A stretch of 6,507 bases of DNA from Anaerolineae bacterium (lineage in GTDB: Bacteria; Chloroflexota; Anaerolineae; Aggregatilineales; Aggregatilineaceae), in the NCBI GenBank assembly GCA_018056405.1, contig JAGPFT010000179.1, positions 1 through 6,507 of the forward strand, given 5' to 3'. The position numbers and the translations under genes are program-made. Below the pieces are notes generated by a model, which did not search any database, was not told the origin of the DNA, and worked only from the letters and a program-made list of their open reading frames with translations. Below are positions 1 to 5,226 of this stretch, one piece after another (position 1 is the stretch's first letter; each line of letters opens with the position of its first letter).

Positions 1-50
1 GCTCCGCTGGAGAGGGGGATTGAGGGGGTGAGACGCAGGCGCTCGGCGAT

Positions 51-86
51 CAGACTTCCGAAGTCTTCGAAGACTTCGGAAGTCTG
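51..86. repeat. 36-bp perfect palindrome, copy 1
   Basis: The two 18-base arms, CAGACTTCCGAAGTCTTC and its exact reverse complement, meet with no loop. The same 36 bases occur at 415-450, and a diverged relative with a short loop lies at 3114-3151. Such a sequence can extrude as a cruciform or fold as a hairpin in single-stranded DNA or RNA. It resembles REP-type elements; no REP-associated transposase gene is in the window. Confidence 0.95.
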
Positions 87-132
87 GTGCGGCAGAAAGC
101 CCCTCCCGCTGGCTCCCTCTCCGGCAAGCCAG

Positions 133-266
133 TCCAGGGGCGGCGTGAGAAGCATTGAGAGGGCGACCGATCAACCTCACCCCCTGGCCTCGCTACGCTC
201 GGCCTTTCCCCCTCTCCAACGTGGAGAGGGGGCGGCGAGGCGCGTCAGCGCCGAGCAGGGGTGAGG
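133..266. repeat. Hairpin module, copy A (lacks ACAGCAG in its leader)
   Basis: The module starts with a conserved leader, TCCAGGGGCGG followed by CGTGAGAAGCATTGAGAG. It then has a nested hairpin: the outer arm CCTCACCCCCTG (175-186) faces CAGGGGTGAGG (256-266), and the inner arm CCCCCTCTCCA faces TGGAGAGGGGG. The outer arm has one G fewer than copy B. Relatives lie at 498-639, 3031-3110, 3209-3352, 5031-5180 and 6404-6500, all in the same orientation. Confidence 0.85.
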
Positions 267-298
267 TCTGTATTTCGGCGGAAGGCCCCTCCCCCTGG

Positions 299-382
299 CC
301 CCCTCCCCGGCAGAGCCAGGGAGGGGGAAAACGCCCCAACCGGCGGTCAAAGTCCCCCTCTCTAGCTCCGCTGGAGAGGGGG
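299..382. repeat. Two short C/G-rich hairpins between the tandem copies
   Basis: CCCCCTCCC (299-307) pairs with GGGAGGGGG (319-327), and CCCCCTCTC (354-362) pairs with GAGAGGGGG (374-382). The second hairpin spans the start of repeat copy 2 at 365. The stems are the same C-rich/G-rich type as those in the hairpin modules, so they are probably fragments of related intergenic elements. No gene and no U-tract are present. Confidence 0.75.
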
Positions 383-414
383 ATTGAGGGGGTGAGACGC
401 AGGCGCTCGGCGAT

Positions 415-450
415 CAGACTTCCGAAGTCTTCGAAGACTTCGGAAGTCTG
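415..450. repeat. 36-bp perfect palindrome, copy 2
   Basis: This sequence is identical to that at 51-86. Both arms match in both copies, so perfect symmetry was kept through the duplication. Confidence 0.95.
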
Positions 451-497
451 GTGCGGCAGAAAGCCCCTCCCGCTGGCTCCCTCTCCGGCAAAGCCAG

Positions 498-639
498 TCC
501 AGGGGCGGACAGCAGCGTGAGAAGCATTGAGAGGGCGACCGATCAACCTCACCCCCTGGCCTCGCTACGCTCGGCCTTTCCCCCTCTCCAACGTGGAGAG
601 GGGGCGGCGAGGCGCGTCAGCGCCGAGCAGGGGGTGAGG
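498..639. repeat. Hairpin module, copy B
   Basis: The leader TCCAGGGGCGGACAGCAGCG (498-517) is followed by a nested hairpin. The outer arms, CCTCACCCCCTG (547-558) and CAGGGGGTGAGG (628-639), are perfectly complementary over 12 bp. The inner arms, CCCCCTCTCCA (580-590) and TGGAGAGGGGG (594-604), are perfectly complementary over 11 bp around a 3-base loop. No run of T follows, so it is not a standard terminator. Confidence 0.88.
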
Positions 640-701
640 TCTGTATTTCGGCAGAAAGCCCCTCCCGCTGGCCTTTCCCCCCCAATTCTCGCCTATGACG
701 G

Positions 702-730
702 TTGACGAATCTTCTCCCCTATGCTACACT
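702..730 (+). promoter_or_regulatory. Sigma-70 promoter of the infC operon
   Basis: TTGACG (702-707) is separated by exactly 17 bases from TACACT (725-730). A TG one base upstream of the -10 (722-723) gives an extended -10. Transcription should begin near 737, leaving a leader of about 45-50 bases. This rules out the ATG at 721 as the infC start, since it would lie inside the promoter. The leader is too short for an L20-type leader structure upstream of infC. Confidence 0.75.
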
Positions 731-773
731 GCTCTGCCACAGTTCACCGTCCTCATCCACAGGTGGAAACTCG

Positions 774-789
774 AAAGGATATGGCCATC
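774..789 (+). promoter_or_regulatory. infC ribosome binding site and probable AUC start
   Basis: AAAGGA (774-779) is the best Shine-Dalgarno match. It ends one base before ATG 781, too close for normal initiation, but seven bases before the in-frame ATC at 787. The resulting protein would begin I-S-A-G-D, like IF3 proteins that start I-S-K-D. Rare AUU/AUC starts are established for infC and let IF3 repress its own translation. AGGTGG (761-766) sits 14 bases from ATG 781 and is a poorer alternative. Confidence 0.55.
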
Positions 790-1311
790 AGCGCAGGAGA
801 CTATCGGATCAACGAGCGTATTCGCGCGCGAGAAGTCCGTCTGATCACGGACGGCAACGAGAATCTCGGCGTGGTGTCTTTGCAGCAAGCGCTGGAATTG
901 GCGACGGAGCGCGGGCTAGACCTCGTGGAGGTAGCGCCCACCGCTGATCCGCCGGTCTGCAAGATCATGGACTTCGGCAAGTTTCAGTATGAGCGCGCCA
1001 AGAAAGAGCGCGAGGCACGCAAACAGCAGAAACAGATCGAAGTCAAGGAAATCCGGCTGCGCCCCAAAACAGACGACCATCACCGCCAGTTCAAGGTGCG
1101 CGACGCACGCCGCTGGCTGACTGAGGGCATGAAGGTCAAGGTGCGGATCCGCTTCCGGGGCCGTGAGATCACCTACCCGGAGATTGCGCGCGAGATGCTA
1201 GACGAGGTGGCCGAAGACCTGAAGGACATCGCCGTTGTCGAGCAAGAGCCAAATATGGAAGGGCGCACGATGCTGATGGTGCTCGCCCCGGCGACCGACA
1301 AGAAGAAGTGA
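781..1311 (+). CDS. infC: Translation initiation factor IF-3
   Basis: IF-3 binds the 30S subunit, keeps it apart from 50S, and checks start-codon and initiator-tRNA pairing. Numbering from ATG 781, the 176-residue product has the N-terminal domain at about 8-70, with RINERIRAREVRLI (9-22) typical of the family. The IF-3 signature K-I-M-D-F-G-K-F-Q-Y-E-R-A-K is at 61-74, a basic helical linker at about 71-90, and the C-terminal domain to about 170, including RFRGREITYPEIA (124-136) and EGRTMLMVLAP (160-170). The length is normal for the family. It opens the conserved infC-rpmI-rplT operon under the promoter at 702-730. The true start may be ATC 787, giving 174 residues. A longer frame back to 721 is excluded by the promoter position. 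Confidence 0.97.
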   Translation: MAISAGDYRINERIRAREVRLITDGNENLGVVSLQQALELATERGLDLVEVAPTADPPVCKIMDFGKFQYERAKKEREARKQQKQIEVKEIRLRPKTDDHHRQFKVRDARRWLTEGMKVKVRIRFRGREITYPEIAREMLDEVAEDLKDIAVVEQEPNMEGRTMLMVLAPATDKKK

Positions 1312-1426
1312 TGAGGATCGCCTGCGTGTAACTGTGCTCGATTCCGCTGCTACACACTGTTAGCACGCTGTTAGCTGCGCGCCGCACTCCTGTGCGGTGC
1401 CAGCCTGTTTATAGGGAGTTCCGGTC
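1312..1426 (+). promoter_or_regulatory. infC-rpmI leader with strong hairpin (1374-1404)
   Basis: This 115-base gap is long for a ribosomal operon. GCTG (1374-1377) plus GCGCCGCAC (1379-1387) pairs with GTGCGGTGC (1392-1400) plus CAGC (1401-1404). The result is about 13 bp with one bulged C and a TCCT loop, ending 22 bases before the rpmI start. GTGTA (1326-1330) could also pair with TACAC (1351-1355), and CTGTTAGC occurs twice. No T-run follows the hairpin, so a terminator is unlikely. A role in L20 or L35 autoregulation is plausible, since L20 represses this operon in other bacteria, but no known leader motif could be matched by eye. Confidence 0.5.
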
Positions 1427-1675
1427 GTGGCAAAGACGAAGCAGAAGAAGTTCAAGATCAAGACCTACAAGGCCGCTGCCAAGCGTTTCAAGGTCACTGG
1501 AACGGGCAAGGTCATGCGCACAAAGGGGGGCAAAAGCCACCTGCGTCGCCGCAAGTCCCCGCGCACCAAGCGCGCCCTGGCCCGTATGCACGAAGTGGTC
1601 GCCAGCGCCGACGCCAAGCGCGTCAAACGGCTGGCCCCCTACCTGAGCAAGTACAAGCAGAATCCACCGGCCTAG
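1427..1675 (+). CDS. rpmI: 50S ribosomal protein L35
   Basis: L35 is a small basic protein of the 50S subunit. The start is GTG at 1427, preceded by AGGGAG (1413-1418) at a spacing of 8. The family signature is at residues 11-22 (IKTYKAAAKRFK), followed by V-T-G-T-G-K-V. The SHLRRRKSPRTKR segment (37-49) and RVKRLAPYL (65-73) match the usual body and C-terminus. At 82 residues it is longer than the usual 64-67: there are about seven extra residues before the signature and a nine-residue tail after PYL. It lies between infC and rplT as in most bacteria, 55 bases before rplT. Confidence 0.96.
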   Translation: MAKTKQKKFKIKTYKAAAKRFKVTGTGKVMRTKGGKSHLRRRKSPRTKRALARMHEVVASADAKRVKRLAPYLSKYKQNPPA

Positions 1676-1730
1676 CGCCCGCCTTTCTCAGCCGCACCGG
1701 GCCGGAACCTGACAGCAAGGAGCATTCGTC

Positions 1731-2081
1731 ATGACTCGTGTGAAGGGCGGTTTTGTCACGCGCCGCCGCCATAAGAAAACCCTGAAGATGACCAAGGGGC
1801 AGTGGGGCACCAAGCACCGCCTCTTCCGCCGCGCCAACGAAGCAATGATGAAAAGCGAGTGGTACGCCTACCGCGACCGCCGCAACCGTCGCCGCGACCT
1901 GCGCCGCCTGTGGATTGCGCGTATCAATGCGGCTGCCCGCCTCAACGGGTTGTCCTACAGCCGCCTGATGCATGGCCTCAAGCAGGCCAATGTCGAGCTG
2001 GATCGCAAGATTCTGGCCGACCTCGCCGTGCGCGACAGCAACACATTCGCTTCCCTGGTTGAGCTGGCCAAGCGGGCCTAG
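1731..2081 (+). CDS. rplT: 50S ribosomal protein L20
   Basis: L20 binds 23S rRNA early in 50S assembly and in several bacteria represses its own operon. The 116-residue length is typical. The basic N-terminal arm is at 1-35, followed by WYAYRDRRNRRRDLR (44-58). The LWIARINAAAR core (60-70) matches the L20 signature except that its leading lysine is arginine. The C-terminal globular part includes GLSYSRLMHGLKQANVELDR (73-92) and the usual F-x-x-L-V ending (F106-V110). AAGGAG (1717-1722) lies 8 bases before ATG. It is the last gene before the terminator at 2106-2148. Confidence 0.98.
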   Translation: MTRVKGGFVTRRRHKKTLKMTKGQWGTKHRLFRRANEAMMKSEWYAYRDRRNRRRDLRRLWIARINAAARLNGLSYSRLMHGLKQANVELDRKILADLAVRDSNTFASLVELAKRA

Positions 2082-2105
2082 CTCGCCACGCCATGTCTGC
2101 CTTGA

Positions 2106-2148
2106 GCAAAACCGGCGGCTCCACCGAGCCGAGACGCCGGTTTTTTGC
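2106..2148 (+). terminator. Intrinsic terminator of the infC operon
   Basis: AAAACCGGCG (2108-2117) pairs with CGCCGGTTTT (2135-2144), and the tract of six T runs from 2141 to 2146. The flanking GC dinucleotides (2106-2107 and 2147-2148) could extend the stem. Inside the stem GGCTC (2117-2121) and GAGCC (2126-2130) form a small second hairpin with a CACC loop. It begins 25 bases after the rplT stop and ends 38 bases before the next gene. The A-run on the left arm could also make it work on the minus strand. Confidence 0.9.
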
Positions 2149-2186
2149 GTTCTGGGCCGGGCATAGTCGCCCGCCGGAGCCATACC

Positions 2187-2969
2187 ATGTCACTGATCAG
2201 CAGCCCCAGCAATGAGCGCGTCAAGCGGGTGCGCCTGCTCCAGCGGCAGGCGCGCGCCCGCCGCAAGGAACGCCGGCTCGTGCTGGAAGGCGTGCGCCTG
2301 ATCCGTGATGCAGTGGAGGCGGGCGTACTGCCAGAGTACGTGCTGCACGCGCCCGAACTCGACGCGCCCGCGCAGGAATTGGTGGCAGCGCTGCGCGGGG
2401 CGGGTGTCCCCTGCCTGGCGGTGATCGAGCCGCTGCTGCGTGACCTGGCCGAGACCGAGACGCCGCAGGGCGTGCTGGGCCTCTTTCCCTGGCCAACGCT
2501 GCCGATGCCCGCCGCGTCCACCCTGGTGCTCGTCGCCGATGGCTGGCGCGACCCCGGCAACCTGGGCACGGCTATCCGCGCGGCGGCGGCGGCGGGCGCT
2601 GATGCTGTTGTGCTGACGCCCGGCACGGTAGACCCCTTCAATGCGAAGGCCCTGCGGGCGGGCATGGGCGGCCACTTCCGCGTGCCGCTCGTCTGGTACC
2701 GCTGGGACGCGCTGCCAGGGGCATTCCCCGGCCTGCGCATCACCATCGCTGACGCGGCGGGCGAGGCGTGCTACGACCAGGTGGACTGGACGCAGCCGTC
2801 GCTGATCGTCGTGGGCGGCGAGGCGCACGGCCCGCGTGACCCCGCCCGCGACCTGCCTCACCTCTCCGTCTCCATCCCGATGGCGCGCGGCGCGGAGTCG
2901 CTGAATGCGGCGGTCGCCGCCAGCGTGCTGCTCTTCGAGGCGCAGCGGCAGCGGCGGGCGGCGGGCTAG
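2187..2969 (+). CDS. TrmH/SpoU-family RNA 2'-O-methyltransferase
   Basis: Members of this SPOUT family use S-adenosylmethionine to methylate a ribose 2'-OH in rRNA or tRNA. From ATG 2187 (GGAG at 2176-2179, spacing 7) the product is 260 residues. A substrate-binding N-terminal part (about 1-100) contains ERRLVLEGVRLIRDAV (28-43) and ETPQGVLGLF (91-100). The knotted catalytic domain has motif 1 DPGNLGTAIR (122-131, with N125 and R131), GMGGHFRVP (159-167), motif 2 GGEAHG (210-215) and motif 3 IPMARGAESLNAAVA (230-244, with S238-L239-N240). All expected motifs are present, so it should be active. The target cannot be read from sequence. Bacillus YsgA/RlmP, which methylates the 23S A-loop, is a possible counterpart given the overall layout and the position near rplT. 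I see no promoter of its own: it may depend on read-through past the terminator. Confidence 0.92.
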   Translation: MSLISSPSNERVKRVRLLQRQARARRKERRLVLEGVRLIRDAVEAGVLPEYVLHAPELDAPAQELVAALRGAGVPCLAVIEPLLRDLAETETPQGVLGLFPWPTLPMPAASTLVLVADGWRDPGNLGTAIRAAAAAGADAVVLTPGTVDPFNAKALRAGMGGHFRVPLVWYRWDALPGAFPGLRITIADAAGEACYDQVDWTQPSLIVVGGEAHGPRDPARDLPHLSVSIPMARGAESLNAAVAASVLLFEAQRQRRAAG

Positions 2970-3030
2970 GGCGCGTTGCCACTGGCTGTTCGATGGTTTA
3001 CCCTACTCTAAATCTCTCCCCGCCAGCAGT

Positions 3031-3110
3031 TCGGGGGCGGACAGCAGCGTGAGAAGCATTGAGAGGACGACCGATCACCCTCACCTCCGGGCCTCGCGGC
3101 GCTCGGCCTG
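3031..3110. repeat. Hairpin module, truncated 5' part (copy C1)
   Basis: TTCGGGGGCGGACAGCAGCG is followed by TGAGAAGCATTGAGAGGACG and the left outer arm CCTCACCTCCGGGCC. It then breaks off at 3110 into the palindrome pair. The right half of the hairpin is missing, so this copy is either broken or was invaded by the palindromes. Confidence 0.8.
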
Positions 3111-3113
3111 GAA

Positions 3114-3151
3114 CAGACTTCCGAAGTTTTCTCGGAAACTTCGGAAGTCTG
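3114..3151. repeat. 38-bp palindrome, diverged copy with 2-base loop
   Basis: The 18-base arms at 3114-3131 and 3134-3151 flank a TC loop. Compared with 51-86 and 415-450, arm position 15 changes C to T and its partner changes G to A, so that pair is preserved. One other pair becomes T-G, which still pairs in RNA. The other 16 pairs are unchanged. Confidence 0.9.
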
Positions 3152-3171
3152 GCGTTCGAGCGCCTGCACGG

Positions 3172-3201
3172 GTAGGGGCGGGTTTGCAAACCCGCCCCTA
3201 C
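3172..3201. repeat. 30-bp perfect palindrome (GTAGGGGCGGGTTTG type)
   Basis: GTAGGGGCGGGTTTG is followed directly by its exact reverse complement. It lies 20 bases from the previous palindrome, an arrangement like paired REP elements. I recall this sequence as a widespread intergenic element in several phyla, often mistranslated in annotations as a peptide containing VGAGLQTRPY. That is memory, not a search. Confidence 0.88.
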
Positions 3202-3208
3202 AAACGGT

Positions 3209-3352
3209 TCAGGGGCGGACAGCAGCGTGAGAAGCATGGAGAGGGCGACCGATCACCCTCACCCCCGGGCCTCGCTACGCTCGGCCCTTCCCCCTCTCCA
3301 CCACGTGGAGAGGGGGCCGGGGGGGTGAGGCTAGACGCAACGCCTGACCGCC
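3209..3352. repeat. Hairpin module, copy C2
   Basis: The leader TTCAGGGGCGGACAGCAGCG (3209-3228) is followed by a hairpin: outer arm CCTCACCCCCGG (3257-3268) faces CCGGGGGGGTGAGG (3317-3330), and inner arms CCCCCTCTCCA (3290-3300) and TGGAGAGGGGG (3306-3316) pair perfectly. The tail GGCTAGACGCAACGCCTG is shared with the complete copy at 5031-5180. The right terminal inverted repeat has decayed to CCGCCGGCGG, and no flanking direct repeat is visible. GCCGAGCGCAGCGAG (3369-3383) is nearly complementary to 3271-3285, so a larger fold is possible. Confidence 0.85.
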
Positions 3353-3465
3353 GGCGGAGAGAGGGCCGGCCGAGCGCAGCGAGACGGCGGGGAGGTCAAT
3401 GTCGCTGCGTCCAGCGAATCCCTGACAACCTTTGCATGCCCCCGTGCACCGTCTACAGACTCCTG

Positions 3466-3471
3466 TATACT
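3466..3471 (+). promoter_or_regulatory. Possible -10 element for the 3510 gene
   Basis: TATACT matches the sigma-70 -10 well and lies 38 bases before ATG 3510, giving a start site near 3478. No good -35 sits 16-18 bases upstream (CGTGCA at 3443-3448 is poor), so the promoter is weak or needs an activator. Bases 3384-3465 hold nothing else I recognise. Confidence 0.4.
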
Positions 3472-3509
3472 TAGGAGCAAACGCCCGCTCAGCCATTACA
3501 GAGGGACTC

Positions 3510-4922
3510 ATGACCAACCCAGCCACTCCAGAGGAGCTTGTTGAGGCATACCGGCTGCTCAAGGCCGGTCAGCGCCAGCAGGCGGGGGCGATCCTCAAGC
3601 CGTACCTGGCCGCGCACCAGGATGATGCTCGCGCCTGGTGGCTGATGGCGCACGCCGTCAGCAACCGGGATGTGGCACGGCAATGCCTGGAACAGGTGCT
3701 TAAGATTGATCCTACCCACGAGCGGGCGCGCGCCCGTCTCGCTGCGCTCGCTCCTGCGCCCGCTGCCCAACCTACCGAAACGCCGGACGACGAGCCGGAC
3801 GATTCTTTCTTTGTTGTCCCCGTTGTGAACACTCGCCTGGACTCGGCGCGCCAGAAACAGCCCGCGACAACTCTGCGCCGGCTGGACGCGCCCACCCCGC
3901 CCCCAGATGAAAGCACCGTGCCGACCTTCGAGGAATTCGCGGCGCAAACCTCACCGGGCATTGACCCTTTCACCGGCGAGCCGGTAGACAATCCCTTCGC
4001 CGACCTGGACGAGGTGAACGCGCGCGCGCTGGTGCCCGCCGAGCAGCCCTCTCCTCGCGCTGAGGGGGGGCGGGGTTTCGACCCGGCGGCTTATGCCCGG
4101 CTTGGCGAGCATGGCCCCGGCGACGCCCAGCCGCCCGGCACAGGCCACCAGCCGGATTGGGGGCCGGGCCTGGCTTTTGTGGTGGAAGGACAACCGGCAC
4201 CTGCCGCGCCCACCGTCAGCGCGGCGGAGAAACACGCAGTCTCGCGGATCATGGTCTTCGGCCTGGGTGGATTTGTGGTGTTCTTGCTGGTGATGGTGCT
4301 GTTGATCGTGGCGGATGATCAGGGCTGGCTGAATCTGTCTGGCGAGTCGGGGATCGCCACCTCAACGCTGGACGGCGGGCTGTTCACGATGGACTATCCG
4401 GCGGGGTGGAATGCGCGCTGCGAGCGCGAGGCGCTTGGGTATCCTGTCTGCGGCGTGGCCAACCACGAGTTTTACAACGAAGTAGACCTCTTCGCCGGGA
4501 AGGAGATTGACCTGGGTGCGCTGATCGCCGAAGGGATGCGCCAGTCATTGACCGGCTCAGGTCTACCCGAAGAGCGGATGTCGGTCATCATCATGGACGT
4601 GCCGCGCACCTCACAGGCCTACGACGACGGAAGCTGGGCCAAGACCAAGTACGAATGGTATCAGCAGGGGTTCAGCACGGACGCCGATGCGGAGGTGATG
4701 TATGAGCGGCGTACTATTGAGGTAGATGGGAACCCGGCGTACTACTATGTCTTTACCAGCCTCGGCGACTGGCACGAAGCCGCGTGGGATGTCTATGTCG
4801 AGCACGACGGTATCATCTTATGGCTGCGCGTGGACTACGCTGCGCCGCGCCAATCATCCATCCCGCAGGACATCGTAGACCTCATGATCGAGTCGATCCG
4901 CTTCACGCCAGGGGACACCTAG
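3510..4922 (+). CDS. Single-pass membrane protein: TPR-like N-terminus, disordered linker, extracytoplasmic PsbP-like domain
   Basis: I do not recognise a named gene. From ATG 3510 (GAGGG at 3501-3505) the product is 470 residues. Residues 8-80 look like about two TPR units (EAYRLLKAGQRQQAGAILKP; ARQCLEQVLKIDPTHERARA). Residues 81-240 are rich in Pro, Ala, Asp and Glu and probably disordered, with a short D-P-F-T-G-E-P stretch at 152-158. One hydrophobic helix at about 246-268 follows K241/R246, so the N-terminus should be cytoplasmic and the C-terminus outside. Residues 285-467 carry F-T-M-D-Y-P-A-G-W (292-300) and end in M-I-E-S-I-R-F (459-465). These recall the edges of PsbP/DcrB-like domains. 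C304 and C314 could form a disulfide. Function is unknown; a cytoplasmic partner bound by the TPR region is an inference. Upstream in-frame codons to 3432 lack ribosome-binding support. Confidence 0.85.
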   Translation: MTNPATPEELVEAYRLLKAGQRQQAGAILKPYLAAHQDDARAWWLMAHAVSNRDVARQCLEQVLKIDPTHERARARLAALAPAPAAQPTETPDDEPDDSFFVVPVVNTRLDSARQKQPATTLRRLDAPTPPPDESTVPTFEEFAAQTSPGIDPFTGEPVDNPFADLDEVNARALVPAEQPSPRAEGGRGFDPAAYARLGEHGPGDAQPPGTGHQPDWGPGLAFVVEGQPAPAAPTVSAAEKHAVSRIMVFGLGGFVVFLLVMVLLIVADDQGWLNLSGESGIATSTLDGGLFTMDYPAGWNARCEREALGYPVCGVANHEFYNEVDLFAGKEIDLGALIAEGMRQSLTGSGLPEERMSVIIMDVPRTSQAYDDGSWAKTKYEWYQQGFSTDADAEVMYERRTIEVDGNPAYYYVFTSLGDWHEAAWDVYVEHDGIILWLRVDYAAPRQSSIPQDIVDLMIESIRFTPGDT

Positions 4923-5020
4923 AGCGTGTGATGCACTTTCTGGCGGTGCTTTGGCTCCCATCCCTCGGCCCCTTCCCCCGAAATGAGGGAAGAGGAGTCG
5001 CCAGGACAGGATTCTCCTCC
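4923..5020. other. Non-coding stretch after the 3510 gene
   Basis: I see no gene and no standard terminator. A weak hairpin is possible between CTTCCC (4972-4977) and GGGAAG (4987-4992), in a C-rich/G-rich segment like the other intergenic repeats, without a T-run. Confidence 0.5.
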
Positions 5021-5190
5021 CTCCGCGCAGTTCAGGGGCGGACAGCAACGTGAGAAGCATTGAGATGGCGACCGAGCAACCTCACCCCCTGGCCTCGCTA
5101 CGCCCGGCCTTTCCCCCTCTCCACGTGGTGGAGAGGGGGCCGGGGGATGAGGCTAGACGCAACACCTGCCCGCCCCTGAACTCCGCGCAG
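5021..5190. mobile_element. 150-bp MITE-like element with 11-bp TIRs and 10-bp flanking direct repeat
   Basis: The element body is 5031-5180. Its ends are TTCAGGGGCGG (5031-5041) and CCGCCCCTGAA (5170-5180), exact reverse complements. Directly outside them lies the same ten bases on both sides, CTCCGCGCAG (5021-5030 and 5181-5190), as expected for a target-site duplication. Inside are the conserved leader, a hairpin (CCCCCTCTCCAC 5113-5124 with GTGGAGAGGGGG 5128-5139; CCTCACCCCCTGG with a near-complement at 5140-5152) and the tail GGCTAGACGCAACACCTG. It has no coding capacity, so a transposase would have to act in trans. The duplicated sequence is partly self-complementary, so a chance origin is not excluded. 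Confidence 0.7.
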
Positions 5191-5226
5191 CGTGGAGGGA
5201 ATTCTCTGTGAAGTTCATAGCAGCCT

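Larger units (their letters stand above)
1..300. repeat. Composite intergenic repeat, copy 1 (probably continues left of the window)
   Basis: This segment recurs at 365-673 with the same order of parts: a CT/GA-rich stretch, a perfect 36-bp palindrome, a spacer, then a large hairpin module. By eye the two copies differ by only three substitutions (all after position 270) and three indels of 1, 7 and 1 bases. The 7-base difference is ACAGCAG, absent here and flanked by GCG in copy 2, which fits slippage. I see no convincing gene: the open frames through it follow the repeat's base composition, are broken between copies, and lie on both strands. Copy 1 begins abruptly at base 1, so its left boundary is unseen. 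Confidence 0.9.
365..673. repeat. Composite intergenic repeat, copy 2
   Basis: This is the near-identical partner of bases 1-300, with the full ACAGCAG-containing leader. It ends about 30 bp before the -35 element of the infC promoter, so the array has grown right up to, but not into, the promoter. The near identity indicates recent duplication or ongoing homogenisation. Confidence 0.9.

Noticed and set aside
1..673. CRISPR array
   Set aside because: Only two long repeats, with no short repeats separated by unique spacers of equal size.
28..705. Several open frames on both strands across the tandem repeats
   Set aside because: They follow the repeat structure, exist in overlapping frames on both strands, differ between near-identical copies, and lack ribosome binding sites.
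721..780. infC start at ATG 721
   Set aside because: The codon overlaps the -10 region of the promoter, and the extra 20 residues do not resemble IF3.
2905..3474. Long plus-strand frame of 189 codons across the second repeat block
   Set aside because: It begins inside the methyltransferase gene in another frame and encodes only translated palindromes, including the VGAGLQTRPY-type peptide.
4784..5053. 89-codon plus-strand frame overlapping the end of the 3510 gene
   Set aside because: It is a frame-shifted shadow of the gene that runs on into the MITE-like element.
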